Positions 1 through 8,000 of a DNA stretch of 13,285 bases are shown here, one piece after another. The notes beneath the pieces were generated by a model. It worked only from the letters and a program-made list of their open reading frames with translations, did no database searches and was not told where the DNA came from. How positions within the stretch are numbered: position 1 is the stretch's first letter; every line of letters begins with the position of its first letter. The position numbers and the translations under genes were made by a program. The DNA comes from an uncultured Muribaculaceae bacterium (GTDB taxonomy: Bacteria; Bacteroidota; Bacteroidia; Bacteroidales; Muribaculaceae): contig CAJUBM010000079.1 in NCBI GenBank assembly GCA_910584735.1, positions 1-13,285 of the forward strand, given 5' to 3'.

Positions 1-867
1 AACCACTATATTATCTGACTGAGGTCCGAGATAAGCTGCCGTAAGTTTGGGGAACATAACAGCTATCCGGGACAAGAATTCAATCGGAACCTCATTATCC
101 GGTGAAGAGGTAACCTCGCCGGAGAAATATTCAGCTTCCGGAATCTCGCCCCCTTTCACAACCACCGTGACGATGAAATGCTGGTTGTCTATCTCACTCA
201 GGCCGAAGAACGCACCTTCCGGAATCATCACCGTATAATATCCCGGTTCGGCTATAGGTTCGGCAAACGTCCAGGTCAGAGTGTTATCGCCATCACCTGA
301 AACCGTATAAACCGTTTCCTTTACCACACCGTTCACCGTTATACCCGGATGTAGTTTAGAGGTAAGGAAAAATTCATTTGAGGCGGATACAGAAATCTTC
401 GTGAGTACGTCTACCTCCGTGCCGGCAGCCGGAGAGAAAGTATATCCTTCCGGAACCACGTTCTGAATCTCATCCTTGCCGGGATCATCGCCACCTCCCG
501 AACCATTCTCCACAATAAGCTGAAACTCGATAAGCGGGCTGTCATCATATTCCCACCCCCAGAAGAAGGCACCTTCGGGTATCACCACCGTATATGTCCC
601 TTCTGCCGTTATGGGATTCTCCAACGACAATTTCAGCATGTCGAAATTCATCACGGTGACAGACGATGTGTAGCTCCGTCCATTGATAAGCAACGCCACA
701 TTATCATCCTTTTTGTCAAGCCATCCGGCAGAAATCTGAATCTCAGAAATCGATTCTACCGTCTGCCCCGGGGCTGGATTCACAGTCACATCCGGAGGAA
801 GCGCATACGCGCCGCCTGTAACAACAAGGGCCATTACGGCCAACAAAAATCGTGTAAAATTCCTCAT
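1..867 (-). CDS. Exported repeat protein with Ig-like/SbsA-like modules, C-terminus outside the window
   Basis: This reading frame is open for all 289 codons from the ATG at 867 to the left edge, so only the N-terminal part is visible. Residues 1-22 form a signal peptide: basic MRNFTR start, hydrophobic LLAVMALVV core and a likely signal peptidase I site after AYA. The rest is acidic and beta-rich, with modules of about 110-115 residues. Similar segments recur near residues 31 (PAPGQTVESISEIQIS), 146 (PAAGTEVDVLTKISVS) and 254 (start of a third copy). The first two modules end alike, in TYTVVIPEGAFF (91-102) and YYTVMIPEGAFF (210-221), a pattern reminiscent of bacterial Ig-like/SbsA-like domains. 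A Gly/Asp-rich linker (121-133) separates modules one and two. No catalytic motif is visible. It is probably surface-exposed or secreted, with a binding or scaffold role, but the function is unknown. A type IX sorting domain could lie in the missing C-terminus. It is a separate transcription unit, preceded by its own promoter and by the terminator of the etf operon. Confidence 0.85.
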   Translation of the reverse strand, partial: MRNFTRFLLAVMALVVTGGAYALPPDVTVNPAPGQTVESISEIQISAGWLDKKDDNVALLINGRSYTSSVTVMNFDMLKLSLENPITAEGTYTVVIPEGAFFWGWEYDDSPLIEFQLIVENGSGGGDDPGKDEIQNVVPEGYTFSPAAGTEVDVLTKISVSASNEFFLTSKLHPGITVNGVVKETVYTVSGDGDNTLTWTFAEPIAEPGYYTVMIPEGAFFGLSEIDNQHFIVTVVVKGGEIPEAEYFSGEVTSSPDNEVPIEFLSRIAVMFPKLTAAYLGPQSDNIVV

Positions 868-959
868 TGATTTAAATATTAGTAAAAAGCTTATAAACAC
901 AATTATGCCGATACCGGCCATTTTCGCTCATATAGCAAGCACAAAACCATATCAGCGCT

Positions 960-991
960 CAAAGATAACATATTTTATCACAACACACAAC
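960..991 (-). promoter_or_regulatory. Bacteroidota-type promoter for the exported repeat protein
   Basis: On the minus strand a -7 box TATCTTTG (960-967) fits the TAnnTTTG consensus exactly. With a 20-bp spacer, a -33 element GTTG (988-991) matches three of four bases of TTTG. The predicted start near 953 would leave a leader of about 85 nt before the ATG at 867. The site lies between the upstream operon's terminator and the gene, as expected for independent expression. Confidence 0.6.
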
Positions 992-1013
992 ATAATGCCA
1001 ACAAAACTTAAAC

Positions 1014-1062
1014 AAAAAAAACATCCATGCGCCATTTTCGAGTAATGGCACATGGATGTTTT
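1014..1062 (-). terminator. Rho-independent terminator of the etfB-etfA-acd operon
   Basis: A long stem pairs 1021-1029 with 1051-1059 and, inside that, 1031-1036 with 1044-1049. There is one internal mismatch (1030/1050) and a 7-nt loop. On the minus strand the stem is followed directly by seven T residues (1014-1020). It starts 48 nt after the acyl-CoA dehydrogenase stop codon. A smaller hairpin at 1066-1088 (GCTA..CCTC paired with GAGG..TAGC) sits between stop codon and terminator. The plus-strand side also ends in TTTT, so weak bidirectional action is possible. Confidence 0.88.
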
Positions 1063-1106
1063 ATCGCTACACCTCCTATAGAGGTAGCAAACCGGGATTA
1101 CATATA

Positions 1107-2849
1107 TTATCCGGCGTAGGTATAAGCCGCCATATCGGCAGGCTGTACATTTGCTACAAACTCGGCGTTGCGGGCTACCTCGGCACGTGCCAGGTTTACA
1201 TAAACCTTGGCGCTGCGAGTAAGTTCGGCGGCGGCAGCTGCGACCTCATTATCCTCGGAAGCAGCGTTACGAGATGCATCTGTCACGAGAAGATAGCCCA
1301 TAACGATATTGCCGGCCATTTCCACAAGACGACGGGCCATGAAATCGGTATAGGCCGTATCGTTGGTCTCGTGAACTTTGGCAACAGCAGCCTTATACTG
1401 CCCAACAAGGCCCTCGAGAATCTGCTTCTGTGCAACCAGTTCGTCTGATACAGGCATCGCTGCATACTGTTCGACCAACTGGAGGTATGTGCCGGTGAAG
1501 ACGTGGCGTATGGCAGCAACCACCTGCAACTGTGTCGTACCCTCGTAAATAGAGGTGATGCGGGCATCGCGGTAGACACGCTCGCAGGCATAATCCTTCA
1601 TAAAGCCCGATCCGCCATGTACCTGTATGCAGTCGTAGGCGTTCTGGTTGCAATACTCGCTCGTAAGGCCCTTTGCCAGAGGAGTGCAGGCATCAGCCAG
1701 TTTGTTATACTGCTTCATCTCCTTACGTTCGTCAGGAGTAAGGGAGCGTTCGCGGGCAATATCTTCGTAAGCCTTGTACATGTCTACGTAACGGGCAGTC
1801 TCGTAAAGAAGGCAGCGCGACGCATCAAGTTTGGCCTTCATTACCGACAGCATCTCTGCTACGGCAGGGAATTCGATGATAGCCTTGCCGAACTGCTTGC
1901 GGTCTTTGGCATAAGCCAAAGCCTCGCGGTATGCAATCTCGCTCACGCCGACACTCTGTGCAGCGATGCCGAGACGTGCACCGTTCATCAGAGCCATCAC
2001 ATATTTGATAAGCCCCATACGCCGCGAGCCGCAAAGCTCAGCCTTGGCGTTCTTATAGACGAGTTCGCAGGTGGGAGACCCCTTGATACCCATCTTGTTC
2101 TCGATACGGCGCACCGTCACGCCACCCTGACGCTTGTCGTAGATGAACATCGACAGGCCACGGCCATCCTTGGTTCCATCTTCCGAACGTGCCAGCACGA
2201 GATGTATATCGCTGTCACCGTTGGTAATGAATCGTTTCACACCGTTGAGTACCCAGGTGCCGTCGGGCTGTTCGGTGGCCTTGAGCATAACGGACTGGAG
2301 GTCTGAACCGGCATCAGGTTCGGTAAGATCCATCGACATGGTCTCACCTGCACATACACGAGGGATGAAGCGCTCGCGCTGGTCGTCAGAGCCGAATTCA
2401 TAAAGCGTCTCGGCACAGTCCTGCAGGCCCCAAAGGTTTTCAAAACCCGTGTCCGCACGGCTCACGATGTCAGCCGCCATGATGTAGGGGGTGATGGGGA
2501 AGTTCAGCCCACCGAAGCGGCGGGGCATAGCCATACCCATCAGGCCGGCCTTACGGCAGGCGTCAAGATTCTGCTGAGTACCCGAAGCGTAGGTTACACG
2601 TCCGTTCTCAACCTTGGGCCCCTCGTGGTCAACGCCTTCGGCGTTTTCGGCAATAGTTGTGCCGCAGAGTTCGCCAACGATTTCAAGTACGCGGCCGTAG
2701 TTATCCATCGCGTCCTCGAAATCAACGGGAGCATAATCGAATTTCTCGGCGTCTGTATAGTCACGTTCCTTAAGGCCCACAATCTTACGCATCAACGGAT
2801 GGTTAAGATGCAGTTTCAGGGCCGGATTGTCGGTATAATAGTTAGCCAT
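1107..2849 (-). CDS. Acyl-CoA dehydrogenase family protein
   Basis: This is an FAD-dependent acyl-CoA dehydrogenase of 580 residues. It should oxidise an acyl-CoA to the 2,3-enoyl-CoA and pass electrons to the ETF encoded just upstream. The flavin-binding middle-domain motif LTEPDAGSD is at 175-183. A C-terminal helical-domain motif AYAKDRKQFGK is at 312-322, HGGSGF at 411-416, and IYEGTTQLQ at 434-442. Glu436 of YEGTT aligns with the catalytic base of short- and medium-chain enzymes. At 580 residues it is longer than the roughly 380-residue classical enzymes. The extra parts are an N-terminal segment of about 80 residues and a C-terminal helical extension after about 450, as in the larger bacterial subfamily. 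Substrate chain length cannot be read from the sequence. The gene starts 11 nt after the etfA stop codon, and the ATG at 2849 is well placed. It is the last gene of the operon. Confidence 0.93.
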   Translation of the reverse strand: MANYYTDNPALKLHLNHPLMRKIVGLKERDYTDAEKFDYAPVDFEDAMDNYGRVLEIVGELCGTTIAENAEGVDHEGPKVENGRVTYASGTQQNLDACRKAGLMGMAMPRRFGGLNFPITPYIMAADIVSRADTGFENLWGLQDCAETLYEFGSDDQRERFIPRVCAGETMSMDLTEPDAGSDLQSVMLKATEQPDGTWVLNGVKRFITNGDSDIHLVLARSEDGTKDGRGLSMFIYDKRQGGVTVRRIENKMGIKGSPTCELVYKNAKAELCGSRRMGLIKYVMALMNGARLGIAAQSVGVSEIAYREALAYAKDRKQFGKAIIEFPAVAEMLSVMKAKLDASRCLLYETARYVDMYKAYEDIARERSLTPDERKEMKQYNKLADACTPLAKGLTSEYCNQNAYDCIQVHGGSGFMKDYACERVYRDARITSIYEGTTQLQVVAAIRHVFTGTYLQLVEQYAAMPVSDELVAQKQILEGLVGQYKAAVAKVHETNDTAYTDFMARRLVEMAGNIVMGYLLVTDASRNAASEDNEVAAAAAELTRSAKVYVNLARAEVARNAEFVANVQPADMAAYTYAG

Positions 2850-2860
2850 TTTTCCGGGGC

Positions 2861-3889
2861 TTATTTGGAGTTCTTTTTGTAGTATTTGATGAGCTTGGGC
2901 ACGACGTCCTCATAATTGCCGGTTATCACATAGTCGGCAATAGTATTTATAGGCGCGTTGGGGTCGTTGTTTATCGAAATGATAATCGATGAATCCTGCA
3001 TACCGGCGATATGCTGGATCTGCCCCGATATGCCGCAGGCGATGTAGAGTTTGGGACGCACTGTCACACCGGTCTGCCCTACCTGGCGGGCATGTTCGGC
3101 AAAACCGGCATCTACGGCTGCACGCGTGGCACCAACCTCGGCACCAAGCACATCGGCAAGTTCGAAGAGAAGGTCGAAACCCTCCTTTGAACCTACGCCA
3201 TAACCGCCCGATACGATAATGGGCGCGTTCTTGATGTTGATTTTCGATTTCTCGATATGACGGTCGATGATTTCGACAACGAAATCCTCATCCTTTACAT
3301 ATTTCTTGGCATCAAGATTTACGACCTCACCCTTGTAGGCAGGATCAAACACTTCTTTTTTCATCACACCCTCGCGCACGGTGGCCATCTGGGGGCGGCA
3401 GTCGGGATTGACAATCGTCGCTACGATATTACCACCGAAAGCCGGGCGAATCTGATAAAGGAGGTTCTTATACTCCTTGCCTGTCTTGGGATCGGTATGG
3501 TCGCCGATTACCAGGGATGTACAGTCGGCGGTGAGGCCGCTGTGCAGGCAGGAGGACACGCGGGGACCGAGGTCTCGGCCTATGCATGTGGCGCCCATAA
3601 GGCAGATCTGCGGCTCTATTTCGCGGAAGAGATTTATCAGCACTGCCGCATGGGGGTTCGATGTATAAGGATAGAGACGCTTGTCTTCCACCTTGTAGAC
3701 CGTATCTGCCCCATAAGGGAATATCTGTTCCTCTACGCCGTCGAGTTTGTCTCCGACAACGATAGCCTCCAGCTTCACACCGAGTTCGGTGGCAAGCTGG
3801 CGTCCCTTTGTTAGAAGTTCGAGCGACACGTCAGCCACACGCCCGTCCTCAAACTCGCAATATACTATGAGATTATTCTTGTCTTGCAT
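2861..3889 (-). CDS. etfA: Electron transfer flavoprotein subunit alpha
   Basis: This is the 342-residue ETF alpha subunit (FixB family). It pairs with EtfB to form the soluble FAD-containing heterodimer that takes electrons from acyl-CoA dehydrogenases. The C-terminal FAD domain is complete: SGGYGVGS at 227-234, GATRAAVD at 253-260, VGQTG at 270-274, then LYIACGISGQIQHIAGM (281-297) and SIN (305-307). That last stretch fits the ETF alpha signature except that Ser replaces Ala before IN. The N-terminal domain (1 to about 200) is the usual nucleotide-binding-like fold shared with EtfB. Length is normal for the family and no Fe-S motif is fused. The gene lies 27 nt after etfB and 11 nt before the dehydrogenase, so translation of the three is probably coordinated. 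No ETF:quinone oxidoreductase is present in the window, so the next electron acceptor is not shown. Confidence 0.95.
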   Translation of the reverse strand: MQDKNNLIVYCEFEDGRVADVSLELLTKGRQLATELGVKLEAIVVGDKLDGVEEQIFPYGADTVYKVEDKRLYPYTSNPHAAVLINLFREIEPQICLMGATCIGRDLGPRVSSCLHSGLTADCTSLVIGDHTDPKTGKEYKNLLYQIRPAFGGNIVATIVNPDCRPQMATVREGVMKKEVFDPAYKGEVVNLDAKKYVKDEDFVVEIIDRHIEKSKINIKNAPIIVSGGYGVGSKEGFDLLFELADVLGAEVGATRAAVDAGFAEHARQVGQTGVTVRPKLYIACGISGQIQHIAGMQDSSIIISINNDPNAPINTIADYVITGNYEDVVPKLIKYYKKNSK

Positions 3890-3916
3890 ATTGATGTATT
3901 ATTGTGGGCCGCGTTA

Positions 3917-4789
3917 TCAGCCGATGGTGTGGTTTTTGATAAGGTCCTGCACCAGACATTCTATCTGAGCATCGTCATTATCCAACGCCAGACATTCCTT
4001 GGCGGTGAACACTACATTCTCTATGGCTTTCACCTTTGTGGGAGATCCTGCCATGCCGATCTGCTCGGGGTCTGCCTCAACGAAGGCGGCACCCCATTCC
4101 TCGATGTCAAGGCCGGGACGGCTCTCAACGAGTTTCTGACGCTCCTCTGAAAGTTTGGCTTTCTCCGAAGGGGAGACGGCATACTTGTACTGCATCACAC
4201 GGCGCGCATTACGCGGACGACATTCGGCGGCAGAGCCGTTAACCGTTATAACACAGGGCAGGGGGGCTTTCACGGTTTCCACACCCGATTCAAGACGGCG
4301 TTTTACGGTTACCTTTCCGTTTTCAAGACCAAGAATCTCCTCGGCATATGTAACCTGGGGAATCCCTAACTTCTCGGCAATCTGCGGACCTACCTGCGCG
4401 GTATCGCCGTCAATAGCCTGACGGCCACAGAGAACCACGTCGTAATTGCCGAATTTCTTGATAGCCTGGGCCAGGGAATAGGACGTGGCCAATGTATCGG
4501 CGCCCCCGAGCGCGCGGTCGGTAAGCACGATACCTTTGTCGGCGCCACGGAAAATACCTTCGCGCACCACCTCTGCCGCACGTGGGAGACCCATGGTGAG
4601 CATTGTCACCGTAGAACCGGGGTTGGCATCCTTGAGCAGGAGGGCCTGTTCGAGGGCGTTAAGGTCCTCGGGATTGAAGATGGCAGGCAGAGCCGCACGG
4701 TTGATGGTACCATCTTCCTTCATAGCATCTTTTCCTACGTTGCGGGTGTCGGGCACCTGCTTGGCAAGAACAATGATGTTTAAGCTCAT
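3917..4789 (-). CDS. etfB: Electron transfer flavoprotein subunit beta
   Basis: This is the 290-residue ETF beta subunit (FixA family), the partner of EtfA. It begins IIVLAKQVPDTR (5-16), typical of the family. It has DRALGGADTLATS at 91-103 and the nucleotide-binding loop GRQAIDGDTAQVGP at 122-135. In mitochondrial ETF this loop region binds AMP. In ETFs of anaerobes such as Acidaminococcus and Clostridium it binds a second FAD that allows electron bifurcation, and the version here is close to that anaerobe type. Bifurcation is therefore plausible, but the sequence alone does not settle it. It is the first gene of the operon, 48 nt downstream of a large leader hairpin and about 145 nt from the predicted transcription start. 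The ATG at 4789 gives the expected N-terminus. Confidence 0.95.
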   Translation of the reverse strand: MSLNIIVLAKQVPDTRNVGKDAMKEDGTINRAALPAIFNPEDLNALEQALLLKDANPGSTVTMLTMGLPRAAEVVREGIFRGADKGIVLTDRALGGADTLATSYSLAQAIKKFGNYDVVLCGRQAIDGDTAQVGPQIAEKLGIPQVTYAEEILGLENGKVTVKRRLESGVETVKAPLPCVITVNGSAAECRPRNARRVMQYKYAVSPSEKAKLSEERQKLVESRPGLDIEEWGAAFVEADPEQIGMAGSPTKVKAIENVVFTAKECLALDNDDAQIECLVQDLIKNHTIG

Positions 4790-4796
4790 AATCGGT

Positions 4797-4904
4797 TTAT
4801 TTATATGATGTAATATATTTCACTGCACAAACCTCATCTCCGCGAGCCACCATCACCGTGACCAAATCACGGTATGCTGTCGCGGAGACAAGCCATATAT
4901 TCAC
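4797..4904 (-). CDS. Possible 35-codon leader ORF upstream of etfB
   Basis: A small frame runs from a GTG at 4904 to a TAA at 4797-4799, seven bases before the etfB start. It would encode 35 residues beginning MNIWLVSATAYRDLV. An internal ATG at 4853 gives an 18-residue alternative. The frame lies wholly inside the predicted etf leader RNA and reads through the compound hairpin there, so its translation could affect RNA folding or couple to etfB. There is no clear ribosome-binding site, no recognisable peptide family and no run of regulatory codons. It may be chance. Confidence 0.15.
   Translation of the reverse strand: MNIWLVSATAYRDLVTVMVARGDEVCAVKYITSYK
4837..4888 (-). promoter_or_regulatory. 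Compound hairpin in the etfB leader
   Basis: A perfect 9-bp outer stem (4837-4845 with 4880-4888, TCTCCGCGA/TCGCGGAGA) encloses a perfect 7-bp inner hairpin (4855-4861 with 4867-4873, ACCGTGA/TCACGGT) with a 5-nt loop. The CAT/ATG bases next to the inner stem can add three pairs around a bulged C. No T run follows on either strand, so it is not a normal terminator. It lies 48 nt before the etfB start and may act as a leader structure or mRNA stabiliser. No known riboswitch was recognised. Confidence 0.55.
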
Positions 4905-4939
4905 ATTGCCAAACCCGCTTTAAGGCAGACTTGGCAATG
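4904..4939. promoter_or_regulatory. Inverted repeat over the predicted etf transcription start, operator candidate
   Basis: Two perfect 9-bp half-sites, CATTGCCAA (4904-4912) and TTGGCAATG (4931-4939), are separated by 18 bp. The right half-site abuts the -7 box, so the repeat covers the predicted start (near 4933) and the first transcribed bases, a usual place for a repressor site. It could also fold as a hairpin at the 5' end of the mRNA. The binding protein is unknown. Confidence 0.5.
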
Positions 4940-4970
4940 CAAAATTAGTGAATTTTATGAAAGTCACAAA
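4940..4970 (-). promoter_or_regulatory. Promoter of the etfB-etfA-acd operon
   Basis: On the minus strand the -7 box TAATTTTG (4940-4947) and the -33 box TTTG (4967-4970) both match the Bacteroidota primary-sigma consensus exactly, with a 19-bp spacer. The predicted start near 4933 gives a leader of about 145 nt before etfB. It is the strongest promoter match in the window. Three A-tracts lie upstream on the minus strand, around 4992-4996, 5012-5016 and 5024-5028, and could bend the DNA or serve as an UP-like element. Confidence 0.8.
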
Positions 4971-5029
4971 AATATTATGACCTCATTGGACTTTTTGACC
5001 TATTATTGGGCTTTTTCGGAATCTTTTTA

Positions 5030-5046
5030 TCTCCATGATATGGAGA
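5030..5046 (-). other. Short hairpin just after the purL stop codon
   Basis: A perfect 7-bp stem TCTCCAT/ATGGAGA with a 3-nt loop lies 11 nt beyond the purL stop codon. On the minus strand it is followed by A-rich rather than T-rich sequence, so it does not fit a standard rho-independent terminator. It may protect the mRNA 3' end or be part of a rho-dependent site. Confidence 0.3.
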
Positions 5047-5057
5047 GATGCGGCAGG

Positions 5058-8000
5058 TCAACCAATTTTTTCCTCAATCCAACGGCGGGCGTTGACGAAG
5101 GCATCCAGCCAGGGGGTTACCTGGTCACGCCGTCTGGAAGCGGGATAGAATCCGCACTGCCACGGGAAGATGGCGCGTTCGGGATGCGGCATCATGGCCA
5201 GATGGCGCCCGTCAGCCGAGCATATCGCTGCCACTGCTCCGCGTGAACCGTTAGGATTGCCGGGGTATGTAGAATAATTGTACTTCGCAGCGATGTTATA
5301 TGAGGACAACGAGCCGGGAAGCATGAAGCGTCCTTCACCGTGAGCCACCCATACACCTAACTTCATGCCTGCAAGTGAACCAAGCATTACCGAGTTATTG
5401 CGGGGGATGGTAAGGCCGAGGAACTGCGACTCGAACTTATGCGAGACATTATGCTCCATCTTCGGACGCTTATCAGCCGGGGTATCATCGGACGTGAGCA
5501 GACCCAGTTCCACCATAAGCTGGCAACCATTGCATATGCCCAGCGACAGTGTGTCGGGACGGTCATAGAAACGGCGGAGGGTCTGACGGGCCGTATCATT
5601 CCAAAGGAAGCCTGACGCCCACCCTTTCGCAGAACCAAGGACATCGGAATTCGAGAACCCGCCACAGAATACAATCATATTCACATCGTCAAGGGTCTCC
5701 CGTCCACTCATCAGGTCGGTCATATGCACGTCCTTGACCTCGAATCCGGCAAGGTAGAGCGTATATGCCATCTCACGGTCGCCGTTCACACCCTTCTCAC
5801 GGATAATGGCTGCCCGCACGGCTGACTGTCCCTCATGACGGTAAGAGAGCGAGCGCGAGGCCAGCGAACCGTCAAACGAGGCAGGTATGGCGAACCTCAC
5901 AGGCTGTTTCTTGTAATTCTCAAAACGGGCGGCGGCACATTCCTCCCCACTCTGCATGGCGTCAAGAAGATAGGAGGGTTCGAACCATACGTCACGCAGA
6001 TGGTCTATCCCCATGAGATGCTCCGCGCCTTTATGTTCCAACAGAAGCACACGCTCGTCGGCAGGACGTCCCAACAGGCAGAAACGGCACCCGGCATCGA
6101 CCAGTGTCTTCTCTACTACAGGACGCTTGGCGTCCTCCACCTGTATTACCACGGCGGGGTTCTCAGAGAACAGTATCTTCACAAGGTCTGTCTCACCTGC
6201 CTGCACGAATCCTTCCGTTGTAATGGCTAATCCACCGTCAGTATTGGCGAAGACCATCTCCAAAAGAGTGGTCACCAGACCTCCGGCCGAGACATCATGC
6301 ATAGCCAGCACACGGTTGTTTCGCACAAGCGATTGCACGGCGGCAAACGTCTTCGAGAAATAGGCGGCATCCTTCACAGTTGGAACATCCGACCCGACCG
6401 TGTTCAATACCTGTGCCAACGCCGAGCCGCCCAGGCGCAGAGCACCGGCTGAAAAATCGATATAATAAAGTTCTGAGTTTTTCTTCTTTTGAAGCACTGG
6501 TGTAACCGTCTTGCGCACATCGGAAGTTTCCCCGGCGGCAGATATAATCACAGTTCCCGGCGCGAACACCTTATCATCTCCGTACTTCTGGGTCATCGAA
6601 AGGGAATCCTTACCCGTAGGTATGTTTATCCCCAAAGCGCATGCGAAATCACTGCAAGCCTCCACGGCCCGATAAAGCGCCGCATCCTCCCCCTCGTTCT
6701 TACAGGGCCACATCCAGTTTGCCGACAGCGACACGCTCTTGAGACCTTTCTGCAGGGGAGCCCCTACGATATTTGTCAGAGCCTCTGCCACGGCAAGCAC
6801 GGAGCCTTTGGCCGAATCAGCCAATGCCGCCTGCGGCGCATGCCCTATAGAGGTGGCGATACCTGAACGCCCGGTATAATCGAGCGCCACCACGCCGCAG
6901 TCGCTCAGCGGCAGCTGTATCTCACCCTGGCATTGCTGGCGGGCTACCTTGCCGGTCACTGAGCGGTCCACTTTGTTTGTCAGCCAGTCCTTGCAGGCCA
7001 CAGCTTCCAACGAAAGCACATCGCGCACATATGAGGAAATCTTGGATGCGTCATATGCAGGCGACTTATATTCAAGATTTACCGTGTGATCCCGCATAAC
7101 TGTCTTGGGTGAGTTGCCGAACATGTCGGCCATCTCGAGATTGATAGGCTTACGCCCCTTGCTGTCCGTGAACACAAAACGATGGTCGCCGGTGGTCTCA
7201 CCGACCACATACATCGGCGCCCTTTCGCGTTGCGCCACACGTTCAACGTAAGGTATATCCTTGGCATCTATAACGAAGCCCATCCGCTCCTGGCTCTCAT
7301 TACCCACGATTTCCTTGGCCGACAGAGTTTTGTCGCCGACAGGAAGGGCATCCAGGTCGATATGTCCGCCGGTCTCCTCCACGAGTTCAGAAAGCGCGTT
7401 CAGATGGCCTCCGGCACCATGGTCATGGATAGACACCACGGGGTTGTCATCACCCTCGGCAAGGGCACGTATAACGTTTGCCACACGCTTCTGCATCTCA
7501 GGATTGGCGCGTTGCACGGCGTTCAACTCTATGGAGTTGTCATACTGCCCGGTGGCTACCGAGGAAACGGCGCCCCCACCCATACCGATGCGGTAGTTGT
7601 CGCCACCCATAACCACAACCTTCTCCCCGGCAACAGGCGTCCCCTTTATGGCATCCTTCTTTGCCGCGAAACCAACGCCTCCGGCAAGCATGATTACCTT
7701 GTCGTAGGCATAGAGACGGCCGTTCTCGCCATGCTCGAAAGTGAGCAGAGAGCCGCAGATCAGGGGTTGTCCGAACTTGTTGCCGAAATCACTGGCACCG
7801 TTTGATGCCTTTATAAGTATCTCGGCAGGGGTCTGGTAAAGCCATACACGCGGATTGGTCATCAGTTCCCAACGGTGTTCCGGGCTAAGGCGAGGATAGG
7901 AAGTCATATATACCGCCGTCCCGGCAATGGGGAGGGAGGCACGTCCGCCACCTAAACGGTCGCGGATTTCGCCGCCGGTACCGGTAGCGGCCCCGTTAAA

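Noticed and set aside
868..959. Small RNA or tRNA between the exported-protein gene and its promoter
   Set aside because: Only a 4-bp hairpin near 907-918 is seen. There is no cloverleaf, and the stretch is best read as the gene's leader.
1503..2306. Long plus-strand ORF (267 codons) opposite the acyl-CoA dehydrogenase
   Set aside because: It lies wholly antisense to a gene with clear family motifs, has no recognisable domain and fits the expected shadow frame.
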